Source: Dryococelus australis
Lineage: Eukaryota; Arthropoda; Insecta; Phasmatodea; Phasmatidae
Length of the DNA stretch: 64,000 bases
Reading direction: 5' to 3'
Assembly (NCBI GenBank): GCA_029891345.1
Contig: CM057003.1
Span: 14,982,709-15,046,708 of the forward strand
Shown here: in pieces, positions 1-11,639 of the stretch
How the letters are laid out: every line of letters begins with the position of its first letter
Numbering within the stretch: position 1 is the first letter of the stretch
The notes under the pieces: generated by a model
Database searches by the model: none
What the model saw: only the letters and a program-made list of their open reading frames with translations
Told to the model about the DNA's origin: nothing
Position numbers and translations under genes: made by a program

Positions 1-96
1 CTCCGATTACGGCGCGGGGCAACTTAGTCGGCGCCAGCTACAGCACGTAACAATATATACGCTACAGGGCTTAAAGTGATTTATAAGAGTAAAATA

Positions 97-1629
97 GGCC
101 CCGGAACGTTGCGATTGGAAATGTGCTTGCAAGTAAACAACGGAAATTGGCATACATTCAAACTTTTACAAGGCAGGTTACCACACTAAACGGCGTTAAA
201 GAGAGTACACCACTTCATACATTAACTAGGGGTGGGCACCCTTCAATTCCTTAGAATTATGTAACTCTGCGCTTGAAGCATTTTCACAGGACATTTTAGT
301 AACCAGCATTAAAAATGCAATAGAAAAGTTCGCCTTGGTAGTATCCGCTATTTCCTACCATTCCCTGATAAGTAGCATGTTTAATAATTGGAAAGCAGAT
401 TAATGGTTGCCTGGGAAGTAGGCAGCTTGTACCACTGTCATGCATGGCGTGTAAACTGATACACTGGCTAATGCCACTGTCACAGGCAACAGGTTTATAA
501 GATTGGGGACGGCTGAGAAGTTACAGCGGGCAAGTTCCTCATTGCATTGGTTTATGTTGTAGTACCAAGTGACGACGATGCTGCCTACTTACTAGCATTG
601 CATTGGTATTTTACACATCAGACAGCTCTTCACAACTTTCGTGATGGAGTGAAGTAATGAGGAACTGGCGGGCATGCATCTTAAATTTGGTGAAATGACG
701 TGTAATGCATCAGCTACGCGTCGTCGATACGCCGAAAAGTTTCCACGATCGAAACTGAACAGTTGCACGTGCATTTACTTCCTTCAGTTCATCGGCGTTT
801 GGACGAAGACCTGCCCCAACTTCTCGAATATTTATCACTGAATCTACGAGACATGTGGTCCTTGCATGGTGGTGCACCAGTACGCTTTAGTTTGTACAGC
901 AAGGCAGTACATGTATGCGTGGTACTCGGTGCGATGGATTGGCCAAGGTGTGGCCACTCAGATTACCGGACCTAAACCCAGTCGACTTCTACTTGTGGAG
1001 TCACTTGACGGCACAGGTGTATGCAACTGACGTGGGGAGTGTGGAGGATCTCTGTCAACGTGTTAAAGATGCTGCAACATTCCAGGATTAGCCTGCACGG
1101 TACGGCATGCATGTGAAGCATGAGCATCGCATTCTTGCATGCATGGAGATGGGTTGCTCACACTTCGATCATATGCTGAAACCATGTAAACTCACTACCG
1201 CCATTTACTAAGAGGTCATTCACCTGCATTATAAACATGAACCAGGTTGTCAGTTGGAATGTCTGAGACCACAGTCAGAGGTAAAGGCTGTCTACTTCTC
1301 AGGGAACCACTAATCTACCTTCCAACTAAACATGAGATTTCTCAAGAAATGTTATTGATTAGCGGATACTACTAAGGCGGCATTTTTTATTGCTTTTTGT
1401 ATGCTGATTGCTAACACGTCATGTCGAGTTGCTTCAAGCGCAGGGTTACAAAGATCTATGCAATCGAAGGGTGCCAACCCCTATTTTATGTATGAAGGGG
1501 TGTACTTCCCGTAACGCCGTTTTGTGTGGCAACCTTCCTTTTAAACATTTGCCAATTTTCGTTGCTTGATCGCAAGTGGTTCCCGATTAATCGCTGCATA
1601 ACACATTTCCAATCGCAAAGTTCCAGGGC
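97..1629 (+). mobile_element. DNA transposon with long terminal inverted repeats
   Basis: The first about 270 bases (97-365) reappear as a reverse complement at 1,360-1,629. Shared landmarks are GCGATTGGAAATGTG near the outer ends, GGCGTTA then a run ending in CTTCATACAT, GGCACCCTTC, TGCGCTTGAAGCA and AGTAGTATCCGCTA at the inner ends. The interior holds a broken Tc1/mariner-superfamily transposase (763-1,096). The outer ends read GGCCCCGGAAC and GCCCTGGAAC. TA precedes the left end, but no duplication is visible on the right. Long TIRs of this size are unusual for Tc1/mariner, where 20-60 bases is commoner. The element is decayed and almost certainly immobile. Confidence 0.8.
763..1096 (+). 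pseudogene. Tc1/mariner-superfamily transposase remnant
   Basis: This encodes the C-terminal half of a DDE transposase that would cut and paste the surrounding element. Frame 1 (763-975) contains HGGAPVRFS, which sits where insect relatives carry the second catalytic aspartate block (DGAPPH type); here the aspartate has become glycine. After a frameshift near 945, another frame reads LRLPDLNPVDFYLWSHL, the family's PDLNPxDFxLW block with the final acidic region, and continues as a helix-like tail to a stop at 1,096. The N-terminal DNA-binding half and first aspartate are not found. Lost catalytic residue, frameshift and short length make it a pseudogene. The superfamily is clear; the exact subgroup is not. 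Confidence 0.75.
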
Positions 1630-3410
1630 TTCCGCCACCCACAGAAATCACTTTGGACCCTATGTCGTATACATGTTTTCCTATTTATTTGTCTAAGCAT
1701 TCTGCTCGTGCCGGGTTAACATACATTAACGACACATTCTGTATACATTTTATTTTATATGTTGTTTTCGTGAAGCGTAGATCAGTTATCTGTGCGATTA
1801 ATGGTCGGTTAACTGCGTGGGAACACCAAAGTCCAGGCGTGTGATTTAATATGATAAATATAAAAAATAATACATTAAAAAGGATAGTCTACTAAACTTA
1901 TTGTGCGAGAATCCACAGTAATTTTCATCTTTCTAACGAACTTACGCATGTTGTGACTGTACCTTTAATTGTAATATACCAAACTCTGAGCCATAAAAAA
2001 ACTCAGAGAGACAGTCATAATTTAAGAACACTCTTGACTCTAAATGCACGAAAATTCTTGGCCCTCCTCATTTCGAAGTCAAGGCAAGTGGGCCTTCCCT
2101 CAGTCGTAACTTTTCGCAGCGTTCGCGTAATTGCTGGTGTAAGCCTCGGTGCATTTTAAGTGAAAATGCCATTAACTCAGCGTTCGCTGAGCTCTTAACT
2201 CATGTATTCCTTAATGTAACGCAAAGATTCGTACTGGGCCGAGAAATGGATCTACCGCCGAGGGCTGTGTTGTCCATTTAACAACCCCTTCCTCCCGTGA
2301 CTGCTCCCATGTACTACTCGACCAAGCCAATTTTTTTCGAACTAATATAATACTAAGTGTTAGTGGAGGCCCGGTGGGTAGGGCGGGAGCTTAATGCGTC
2401 GCAAGGCTAGCCCCTTACGCCTACAAAGGAAGGAAATCATGCAAGGAAACATGCATCGCGGCAGAGAGGGATTGGGTAGCCAAAGCCGCAATTGGAATCA
2501 GGACTTCCTCCCTAAGTGTACCTATAGGTAAGCTAATACTAGAAGAGAACCGGCACTGACACCGTAAAAATCCCAGTCGACAGGATATAATTAAAAATTA
2601 GTACAATGCATTATTCAGAAGATGCTTCAGGAGACAAGAGGTTGGATAGCTTCTTTATTAGTAGAGAGAGAAATAACTAGTAGAGAGAGGGCACTTCATT
2701 GGATGATGGTCATCAATTGTATGTTGGTTATAACCAGTGTGATGTGAGTATCGCCATGATGAGGGAAGTGGCGCAATTGGTCCTCTTCCCCCCGATCAGA
2801 TCAGTCCAAGCGTGCGTCCGGAAAATATGGGAACTACACAAAGTCTCGCCGTTTTCTCCCCTCCGTCTTCTCTTTATTACCCTTTCTTCTTCCAGGATAA
2901 TATAAAGCGTTTGGCTGGTGTCTGTAGAAGTTCCAACACTCCCTTATTCGAAGCTCCGTGCACTCGCAGCATATCTCCGAAATATGGTCTATTACAGCCT
3001 ATGGTTACGGAGATTGGCCACTGCGAGGTAGTACATCATTAGATTTAACATATGTCCCCGAGGACATATGTTGCTATAAAACTCTTAGGTTATTTTGAAA
3101 TTAGATTAATAACTTAACCCCTTTCTTTTCACAGGCTGTACCGTCTCTTCACGGACATCTAGAAACCGGTAAACGTTGGCTCAGCTCTCGCTGACGCCGA
3201 AGCTTACTGGCAACTCACATTATTCTCTTCAGTTTTAAGGTTCTACTGGAGAATCGGGAGGAAGCCGTCCAATAGAGCCACCTCCCCCGCCAGAGGGGTG
3301 TGCAAGCATCTATCTGGTTAAGCCAGCGCCAATCCCACTTGCAAAGGCTAAAGGTCAATAAAATACCTGTCCCCTCTCTGCTATCTTTTTCATCTCTACT
3401 ACCACGAGAA
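1630..3410. other. Gene-free stretch, no recognised element
   Basis: I see only short chance reading frames. A small near-perfect palindrome with 11-base arms and a 4-base centre lies at 3,048-3,073 (AACATATGTCC arms). Short purine runs (GAGAGA) occur near 2,660. No TIR pair or tRNA-like head is visible. Confidence 0.5.
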
Positions 3411-3413
3411 TGT

Positions 3414-3438
3414 TACACACACACACCGCGCGCGCGCG

Positions 3439-3475
<37 letters not shown>

Positions 3476-3480
3476 ACTCA
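3414..3480. repeat. CA/CG dinucleotide microsatellite
   Basis: ACACAC and CGCG runs grade into a CA run of about 30 bases ending in CACTCACA. It is a simple-sequence locus with no coding value. Confidence 0.95.
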
Positions 3481-3829
3481 CTGTCCCAGTAGCATTTCTG
3501 ATTAACGCATGAATATTTTGAATTCTTTTCTGCCGGCTGGGTTTTTACGGTGTCTATGCCGGTTTTTCCCAGTCTCTTCTTGTGATATCTTAGCTATAAG
3601 TACACTTAGGGAGGTATTCATGGCCCCAATAGCTGGCCATGGCTGCCCAATGACTCTCTGCCGTGATGCATGTCTCCTTGCATGCTTTCCTATCCTTGTA
3701 GGCGTAAGAGGTCTAGCCCTGAGATGCAATAAAATCCCGCCCTATCCACCGGGCTTTCACATAACACTTAGTTATAGGGTAGTAAGAAAAAAAAACATTG
3801 TAGAAGTTCATTGAACTCGTGTGGACAGG

Positions 3830-4510
3830 TGCGCACGTTCTCACGCATACAGTTGACTGTATTGAATTTCCCGTACTTCTTCTTCCCCTCCAAACAGCGA
3901 CACTAGCGCTCGTCTCTCGCCCCTCTCCGGATTCACGCTTAGCTTGGTCGGGTAGTAGAACAGAACCCCGCGTCATTCTCCGCGCTACGGCGAGATAGGA
4001 GCCGCCAAGGACTGGAATAATTCCCGCGATTACGAGTCGTTCGACTACGCGAGGCCCCGACAGGAAAACTTTGGCGCGCTCTTAATGGTCCGCGGCGTTG
4101 TCAAGTTTCCAAACATCGCTCGGCGAAGGAGGAATGGCTGAGGAGAGAGAGAGAGAGAGACATGACGGTGGGCCTAGAGAAAGGGAGAAAAACGTTTCTG
4201 GAAAAGCAGAGAGGGAGATGTTGAGAGCTGTAACTCGAGATTCCCGCGCTTTTGTGCTTTCTCCGCGCGTCAAATTACAGTGCGCGCCGGCGGGAAAACC
4301 ATTTGCGGCGTTGCCACGTTTCGTTCCTTCCGCTTAAACCCTTTCCACCCCCCCCCCCCTTGCCACCCTGCGCTTTTCCCGCAAGCCATCAAGTCGAGCC
4401 GTCTTTACCAGTCAGCCTGTGTTGCAGTTTCTTGTTACACAGCGGATAATTTACGTAGAAACGTGCGACTCGTATTCTCCTCCAGCGCAAGTGAACGCAG
4501 CATATCTAAT
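3830..4510. promoter_or_regulatory. CpG-rich patch, possible promoter
   Basis: This stretch is clearly richer in G+C and CpG than its flanks (many CGC, GCGC and TCGCC words) and includes a GA run at 4,141-4,160 and a C run at about 4,349. In an AT-rich, CpG-poor background this can mark an unmethylated promoter or first exon. No TATA box, splice pair or recognisable peptide supports a particular transcript, so the call rests on composition only. It could instead be an unrecognised GC-rich repeat. Confidence 0.3.
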
Positions 4511-5143
4511 TTCTGAGTTGTAAAACAAACTGATTAGAAAAAGTCAAAAGGTTTTTAAGTTTCACTTAACAATATGTTTTGCTTAAATGGTGGGGTTAAT
4601 TACACTGGGGAAAAGTTCTGTTCAAAGTGGCAAAGTTTACTTTAACGGTTTTATACTGCATTAACTACGTAAATTATCTTTATAAATGCCATACCAGATA
4701 TTTAATCGTTTACAAGTGAAAGGTGTATTTATATTCTAATGAAAACGCAAACGAACAAAATGTAGTTGTTTTTCTGGAAGAACAATTTCTGCTTGTATAA
4801 AATAATCTCTCTTAAATATCGGCTTGTGTTCCTTTCCCATTATTTCAATACTACTTTGTTCATAAATTATTTGTGACGTGTAAATTAATCATCAGCTGCT
4901 AATGACTCCATTGAAAATATTTTCGTGGTGTCGGTATATTAATTTTGGTTGGATGAAGTTATGGAGCTGTGTCATGTTTGTCTGAATATAGGAAGTTTTC
5001 ACTCCTTTTTTTTTTTTTTTGTTCAAATATCTACTTCAAGTTCCTGGTGAAATAATGGCTTTCCTGACAAAAATGGTTTACATGCAATGACGTAATAAAA
5101 TCACACGAATATTGCGCATAACTTTACCTTCGTTAACTATAAC

Positions 5144-5403
5144 TAGGGATAGGAAAATTTCGCGACAAGATATACGTCAAACTCATATACAGTGAAGTCA
5201 CCTTCGCAATAGGGTCACAGTTTATTAGAACCGCCCTACACGCCTCTGAGCCAATAGCAGACTTGCAAGGAAACACTTTGCGAATCCCATAACTGCCAGG
5301 TGTAGGACAATAGCCAAAGAACACACAGCTGAGGCTTCAGTATGTAGATGGCTGATGAGTCTAGCCTAGAGGTCATTGAACTCGCGAAATTTTCATATCC
5401 CTA
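5144..5403. mobile_element. hAT MITE family A, copy 1
   Basis: Ends TAGGGATAGGAAAATTTCGC and its complement (GCGAAATTTTCATATCCCTA) are flanked by a perfect 8-bp duplication ACTATAAC (5,136-5,143 and 5,404-5,411). No transposase is encoded. The interior shares the GCCAATAGCAGACTTGCAAG block with all other A copies. Confidence 0.92.
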
Positions 5404-5734
5404 ACTATAACGTAGTGTATTGGTTTTACTCAGGAACCACCTCGGCATACGTCATTTAATGCGTAATTTTTGATGAATTGTGGGTGTCGATGATACTTAT
5501 GAGAGCTGAAATTCAAAACGCGGTAAAGTAAACCACAAATTAATTCTGGAGGCTAAACGCAGACTTCGGCAGGATAAAAATGGTAGTGATCGTATGAGGG
5601 GAGGAGATTTTTGCCACGCAGTGTACCGACAAGCCAGGTCATCGTTCAAGCCCGACTCTAAATATCAATTTTTTTTTAATGCAAGAAATTCCTTAGACGT
5701 CATTAATGCTGTGAGATGGCAAAATTTTTAGGTG

Positions 5735-5975
5735 CGTATCACTTGATCTAAAGTAATTTGATCTAAAGTCGAGAGGCATAAACTTATAAGAACTAAAGAC
5801 GCTCGGTATAAAATAACTTTTTAATCACTTGGTCTAAAATTACTAGACCTAAATTCTATGACATTTTTTTAAAATAAATTGGCCTTGCCACTTTGCATAA
5901 AATCAAGTAACCAAAATTTATATTGAGTTGCGAAACTTAACCTAAAGTTAATCGGCCTAAAATCGTTTTGTCTGA
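5735..5975. repeat. Degenerate CTAAA-motif array
   Basis: The motif (G/A)(A/G)(T/C)CTAAA(G/A)T recurs in loose tandem: TTGATCTAAAGT twice, TTGGTCTAAAAT, TAGACCTAAATT, TTAACCTAAAGT and TCGGCCTAAAAT. Spacing is irregular (about 15-60 bases). It looks like an eroded short tandem repeat. Confidence 0.55.
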
Positions 5976-6202
5976 TATCACATCTAGAGTATCGATTTCG
6001 GTACGTTTGCCTATCAGCGCCTAGTAACTTACTTGCCTATCGGCAGTTCAGCCAATATGTAAACTTTTGCAACATGCAGTAGCCAGTCAGATACAAGGCT
6101 TATTCCATAAACCTGAGCGACCAATTGGGAAAATGGGTACTCCCACATTAGAGGAATCGTCACGCCATGATACTTCTGTATGTTTACCTATTAAGTGATA
6201 AC

Positions 6203-6496
6203 TAGGGACCTGCAGAATTCGCGTTATTATTTCGGGTCACGTTAAACTTAAAACACACGTGCCTTTGCAATACGCTTGTGATTGGACCGTATTTTATTTG
6301 ACACGCGCCGAGTAACTCTGCGCCAATAAACGAACACTTTACAAGTGCGTGTCCCAATCACGCGCAGTTCAGTCAGAAAGGGAGTGACTTCACATCTAGG
6401 CGGCAACCAATGGAGAAACGACGCCGGCTCCAGTATGTACAGTACTGTGAAGTTTAGCCTGATGCCAAATAATAACGCGAATGTTGCAGGTACCTA
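6203..6496. mobile_element. hAT MITE family B, copy 1
   Basis: TIRs TAGGGACCTGCAGAATTCGC and GCGAATGTTGCAGGTACCTA are flanked by a perfect 8-bp duplication GTGATAAC. The interior is in reverse orientation to the copies at 19.0 and 20.4 kb and carries the same CCAAT/ATTGG pentamers. Confidence 0.93.
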
Positions 6497-6621
6497 GTGA
6501 TAACGCAATGAATACGCAGTTGTAAGTATGTCCTCGTCGAGGAAGTTGCACATTAAAAGGAGGTTCTGCGCTGTGATTATTTCCACATTACATACAACTT
6601 AAATGCCAATGTATTTGGAGC

Positions 6622-6853
6622 TAGCGAGCGAGGTGGTGCAGTGGTAACTCACTGGACTCGCATTCGGGAGGGCTCGGGTTCGATTCCCGGTACTGCAATC
6701 CTAATTTCGGCCTTCTATGGTCTCCCGAAATCACTCCAGGCGAATGCTGGTATGGGCCCCAAACAAAGGCCATGGTCGATTCCTTCCCAATTCCTCTTCC
6801 CTGCGCGACCCTCATCGTCTCTAATGACCTCGCAGTCGACGACACATTAAGCC
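6622..6853 (+). mobile_element. Insect tRNA-derived SINE
   Basis: A tRNA-like head carries an A box (TGGTGCAGTGGTAACTCACT) and a B box (GGGTTCGATTCCC). It is followed by a body with the CTCCAGGCGAATGCTGG block and an end near TAATGACCTCGCAGTCG. From family knowledge this layout (ACTCGCATTCGGGAGG after the A box) is a SINE widespread in insects. It would be transcribed by RNA polymerase III and moved by a LINE. Confidence 0.85.
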
Positions 6854-7393
6854 CATTTACCTACATATTTGGAGCTCGTTTTTTTCGACAAATATATTGT
6901 ACTATTGAATCACCTCTTCTGGTCTATCATATGCTGTGGTTTCGATCTGGCCAGTATGTTCAGAAACAACGTACATATAAGCTTATCTGCAGTAAAGTAA
7001 ACTGTGTTAATTTTGCACTTAACGATGAACCCCTAAATAAAGTAGGTACAAATTTTTGCAATTAAAATGTCTGACGTACATTTTCCCACACCTCATTAGG
7101 CCTAAATACAGCACAGTCCTAGTTCAAAACGGCCTGTCGCACAAGCTAACGTTTATCTTTGCTTGAGCAAATCATCAAGTTTATTTAAAGCGTTTGTAAT
7201 TAGATAAATTATTATGATTTGCACATTTATTTCACAATTGTTTTGAATAGTAAGATATACTCTACCAGTTCAAGAACTTCAAATAAAGCAATCCTGGGTA
7301 CGTAACGAACAGTTAGGTAATAAAGCTGATCACATTTTCACTTTTCCTATTCAACATGTAATTAGTTTCAAACTGCGAGTTAATGTGACTCAG

Positions 7394-7398
<5 letters not shown>

Positions 7399-7430
<32 letters not shown>
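7399..7430 (+). repeat. Poly(A) run
   Basis: An uninterrupted run of about 30 A. It may be a retroposon tail, but no SINE or LINE body is recognisable just upstream. Confidence 0.9.
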
Positions 7431-7434
<4 letters not shown>

Positions 7435-7452
7435 GACATTTGAAGAGACATT

Positions 7453-7956
7453 CAAAATCATCCTTACGTGGAATGTAACTTAGTTTCACTGCCGCCACGA
7501 TCTTCAAATGGCAGTAAAACGTGGGTCATGCAAGAACACGATAGTCGACGTCTTAGATACTTTCTTTAATATAACTTCTTGATTGTGTCACGAATGGCGA
7601 GATTCCGTTTATAATGGAGCCAAAATCATCCTTACGTGGAATGTAACTTTGTTTCACTGCCGCCACGATCTTCAAATGGCAGTAAAACGTGGGCCATACA
7701 AGAACACGATAGTCGACGTCTTAGATACTTTCTTTAATATAACTTCTTGATTGTGTCACGAATGGCGAGATTCCGTTTATAATGGAGCCAAAATCATCCT
7801 TACGTGGAATGTAACTTTGTTTCACTGCCGCCACGATCTTCAAATGGCAGTAAAACGTGGGTCATGCAAGAACACGATAGTCGACGTCTTAGATACTTTC
7901 TTTAATATAACTTCTTGATTATGTCACGAATGGCGAGATTCCGTTTATTATGGAGC
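7453..7956. repeat. Three tandem copies of a 168-bp unit
   Basis: CAAAATCATCCTTACGTGG starts at 7,453, 7,621 and 7,789, giving an exact 168-bp period. The copies differ by only a few substitutions (for example GTCATGC, GCCATAC, GTCATGC). Each contains CACGATAGTCGACGTC. Near identity implies recent amplification. Confidence 0.95.
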
Positions 7957-8784
7957 CAAAAAAAAAATTTATATTTATACTCACATTTGAACGCCAAGGT
8001 AAAAATGAATAACTCGATATGAGTGGGTGTATCATTTTGCTGATAGTTATTTGCGCACACGAATATACGAGTAAACGCGGTCACACGTTAATAATGTTCA
8101 GAAAGTGCTAAATGAGTAGTAGTAGTACAGGAAATACAAGTTATAATATTTATATTTCATTAAACGTTATGTTGCTTTTGATAAATGGTTAAATTCACAA
8201 GGAAACATTTTTTTTTTTGCGTTTCTCTCGGCAAGGCCGCTTAGATTTTCTCACGCTGCAAACGAACGACAAGTCATCTACAGCGGATTCAGCGAGAGTT
8301 CTTGGCGAAGAGGCTTGGAGGGAGTAGAAGACGGAACCCTCTCACGTAACGAAGCTAGTAAATTATATAATTAGATTTGGCAGCTCTTTTATTTAATTAT
8401 GAATGAAACCTAAATCCAATTTAAGACTTTGCCACGTCCAAGTTTTTGATGGGGTGGGGGGGGGGGGAGAATTTCTCCCCTTCACGAAATCACGAATCTG
8501 AAATACCTGTTCGTCAGACTGCGGAAGGATTCTGGAAATATTGTGAAATTTTAATGCGTGGTTTATGTTACGGAGCAACTTTTACGCTTCCATGCACGCG
8601 AATTTCAGAGGCTTTGAAGTAGTCGCCGGTCGAAAGAACCCGAGAAACTCACCGTATCCCGTGCGTGGGTGGAGTAGCTGTAGTGAGAGGCCGGTGAGAA
8701 AATACCAGGAATGCTAACCATACCAAGTTGGGGGGCACAATTCCCAAGATACGGGGCGCCTTCAGCAGGAAAACCGATGCTATA

Positions 8785-9204
8785 TGCTGTTTACGGTAAT
8801 TTGGCCACTTTATAAAGTCCTGCTTAAAAATGTATTTTTATATGCACGTTGTGTATTCCTCCGCCGTATGTAAAATTAACATTGCCGTGGGCCTCATATC
8901 TTTATTCATGCGCCGACCAAGAAACTTTGAAATTATTAGAAAAATAAATATTTTACAAATACGCTCATTTTTACACGAAGCATTAAACAAAATACAGAAA
9001 GCGAAATAAATAATTTTAAGTTTTCACAGATGGTAACCTAACACTTTTTATTCGACGTGAAGATATGGAAATACCTTCCATCCATCGTTACCAACATTAC
9101 TGGACGCACGCCACTCAGTGAGCCCGTTAAAATATGTGCATACAGGGGCAGTGACTTTTTTTCTAAGGTTGATTTCAAAAGTGCTCACTTTATAGTGAAT
9201 AGCC
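8785..9204. mobile_element. Mariner-type MITE family K, copy 1
   Basis: The left end (GCTGTTTACGGTAATTTGGC) and right end (AAAGTGCTCACTTTATAGTG) are diverged inverted repeats, with TA at the left boundary. The body shares ACCTAACACTTTTTATTCGA and GTTACCAACATTACTGG with copies at 29.2, 34.6, 38.6 and 61.5 kb. No transposase is present. Confidence 0.8.
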
Positions 9205-9246
9205 TTTACAAGTATGTTACAGCTACAAGCAGCGCTGCAGGTTCTG

Positions 9247-9305
9247 CTGAATAAACTACTACTAGCGACAATATATATATATATATATAGTCGCTAGTAG
9301 TAGTT

Positions 9306-9382
<77 letters not shown>

Positions 9383-9385
9383 TCA
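9247..9385. repeat. Hairpin plus (TA)n(TG)n microsatellite
   Basis: AAACTACTACTAGCGAC (9,255-9,271) is repeated inverted at about 9,290-9,306 around a TA run, so the DNA could fold into a long cruciform. This is followed by a TA run and a TG run of about 50 bases. Confidence 0.9.
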
Positions 9386-9937
9386 GTTGGTAAAGAGAAA
9401 GTCCGCGTCCGTAAGCCACTGGAAAAGAAGAATATATATAATTTGAATAAACTACTTCTTCTGGGCATGTTGCCCTCCAAACATTAATTGTAATTATTAT
9501 TCAGTTAGAATTTGTAATCATTGTAAAACCAATACTCGTCCAGATGGCTGCAGCGCCACCTGTTCATTCCCCGAACAGGATGCCGGACTGATTGATTGCT
9601 AATTTGCATTTATTCAATTGAATGTAACGGTGTTGTGAAAACTCGTATTATTGACACAGTACAAGAAAGAGAATAAACATGACTTCGATGATTTAACCTG
9701 CAGGGGTTTGGAAGGTACCTGGTCGGGATGAGTACTGGAAATAAACTGTGATTTTTAAATGCTGCAGGGGAAAGTAATAAAAAAAATTTGCCAAAAGAAG
9801 TGTGCGCCGGGAAATCTCCAGGTGTCCCGCTACAGTGACGGATCTAGAATTCCATTAAGGAGAGGGCTGCTGCAGGGGTTCGACACCCTGCTCTGAGTTC
9901 AAACCATATTCTTACCGACTGACCAAAAATAATATCC

Positions 9938-10505
9938 GTTAATGATAACAGAAGTATAAAATACTTGTGGTGCGGGACATATTTAGGAAACAACTAAACA
10001 CGTCATACATAGGGTGATTTTTTGTGATACATATAGATGTCAGTAAACAAACAGGCGATTAAAAAAAGTAATTTCATAGCCTACCCACCAAGTACTAAAC
10101 ATTTAAAATCAAACCTTTGGAAAATCACCCAATGTATGACGTGTTTGGTTGTTTCCCAAATGTGTCGTGTAAAGGAATAGAAAAATTCCGTGATTTCATC
10201 TCAGGACAAGATAGACTTCAAACACGGGTACACTGAAATCACCTCTGCTATTGGATCTCAGTTTCTTAGACACGCCTTCGGACGAATCTGAATCGACAGC
10301 AGATTGGCAAGGAAACAACTAGCGAATCCCATACTGTCATGTGTGGGGTAACACTGGCTACTCTCTGGGACAGCAGCCAATGAGCAAACAGCTGAGGCTC
10401 TTGAGTACATAGGACTGTGGAGTCTAGCCAACGGGTCAGTGGACTCGCGAAATTTCCCCATCTCTAGTAACATATCACACGCATTTTATACGTCTGTTAA
10501 TATTA
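9938..10505. mobile_element. TIR element family I, copy 1, split by a MITE
   Basis: The left arm (9,938-10,022) has TAACAGAAGTATAAAATAC then GGAAACAACTAAACACGTCA and GGGTGATTTT. The complement of this arm lies at 10,120-10,169 and resumes at 10,467-10,505 (TTTTATACGTCTGTTAA) after a family A insertion. The unsplit element would be about 270 bp with arms of about 80. Related right arms occur at 28.5 and 57.3 kb. Confidence 0.75.
10170..10466. mobile_element. hAT MITE family A, copy 2 (nested)
   Basis: Eroded ends TAAAGGAATAGAAAAATTCC and GCGAAATTTCCCCATCTCTA enclose a typical A body (GACACGCCTTCGGACGAATC, CAGCCAATGAGCAAACAG). It interrupts the right arm of family I. The flanking 8-mers GTGTCGTG and GTAACATA match only half, so the duplication is decayed or coincidental. 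Confidence 0.8.
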
Positions 10506-11639
10506 AAGGATATTATTTATGGTCAAATAAAACTTGTACTTATATTCTATCAAGAATTTATAATAATTCTTTTGTAATAAATATGAATAAAAACAGGCAG
10601 GAAACTGTTGGTAACTCCTACTAAGAAATAGTTCATATGCAAAATGACATTACATTGAGTGCGCACGACTCCGGTTCATTGTCCATTTGGTGTAATTTTC
10701 TATACTTGTTTCAGCTTTGTTTGAACTAGCGGAGGAATATCGTATAAGTAGAACTTTAGCCGAACTTCAGAAAAGTTGGAAGTGACCGTGAACAGTCTAT
10801 AGGTGTGTAAATACTACAATATTAACGACGCACTTAATTTCTAGAACATTCTAGTTTTCTTCAGTGGAATATTAATATCCAAGCGAGGGCCTTGGTTCAT
10901 CCCCTCTCCCTGGATCTGCCACTGTCGCTGGGTCATTCTACCCCTGGACCTCGTAAAGCGCGCGTGTTTTAGTAGTCGTATTTCACCCCAACGAGAAAGT
11001 GCGTGCACGCAACGCACCTGGGTGTAGTTCCAACGTGCGTGCATGTTGGTGGCAATGCACGAGCGTTACAAGGCCAGATTGCGTGGTCCGACCGCTATAC
11101 CTTGTCAAGCACGACAGCAAATTTCCACCGTTAATTAATGTTGCGGTGTCGGATAAAGCGTATTTAGGATGCTTGTGTGATTTCTGATTACTTGTCGCTT
11201 TCCACATTGTTACAAGACACCAGAAGGGCGTATCTGAGTTCATGGGGATGGCCGCCTCAATAAAAATTAAAGAAATAAATTTAATTTTATAAATTTACTC
11301 TCACGGCTATTATTTACAACATTAAATTATCTACCTCCAATTTTACTCTAGCTGTTTTCAGTGAGCGCAATATGTAATGCCTACCTGAATTCTAATTAAA
11401 ATCCTTAATAAAATCTCTTATATTGGTAACAGTCACTTCATTCAAGCTAATTATTTACACATGTTCAATCTATATATTGCCGTCATCGCGCTCACACATC
11501 CAGTTACATCCGCCAGTCTCTCCCTTCACTGTAGCGATGCGTCCGCAGACTGCACTCTCTCTCACCGCCACTCGTAGCTCTACTGGCTCGTCGTCTCTCG
11601 CCGTCTTCGCACACCTGACTCTTGGAGGCCCGTCGCGGC

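Noticed and set aside
592..774. 60-codon minus-strand frame
   Set aside because: Antisense shadow inside the long-TIR transposon; no motif.
3509..3814. 101-codon plus-strand frame beside the CA repeat
   Set aside because: Opposite-strand frames of similar size overlap it and the peptide is low in charged residues; no family resemblance.
7313..7507. Phenylalanine-run peptide
   Set aside because: Produced by the poly(A) tract read on the opposite strand.
9262..9480. His-Thr and Ile-Tyr repeat peptide
   Set aside because: Microsatellite translation.
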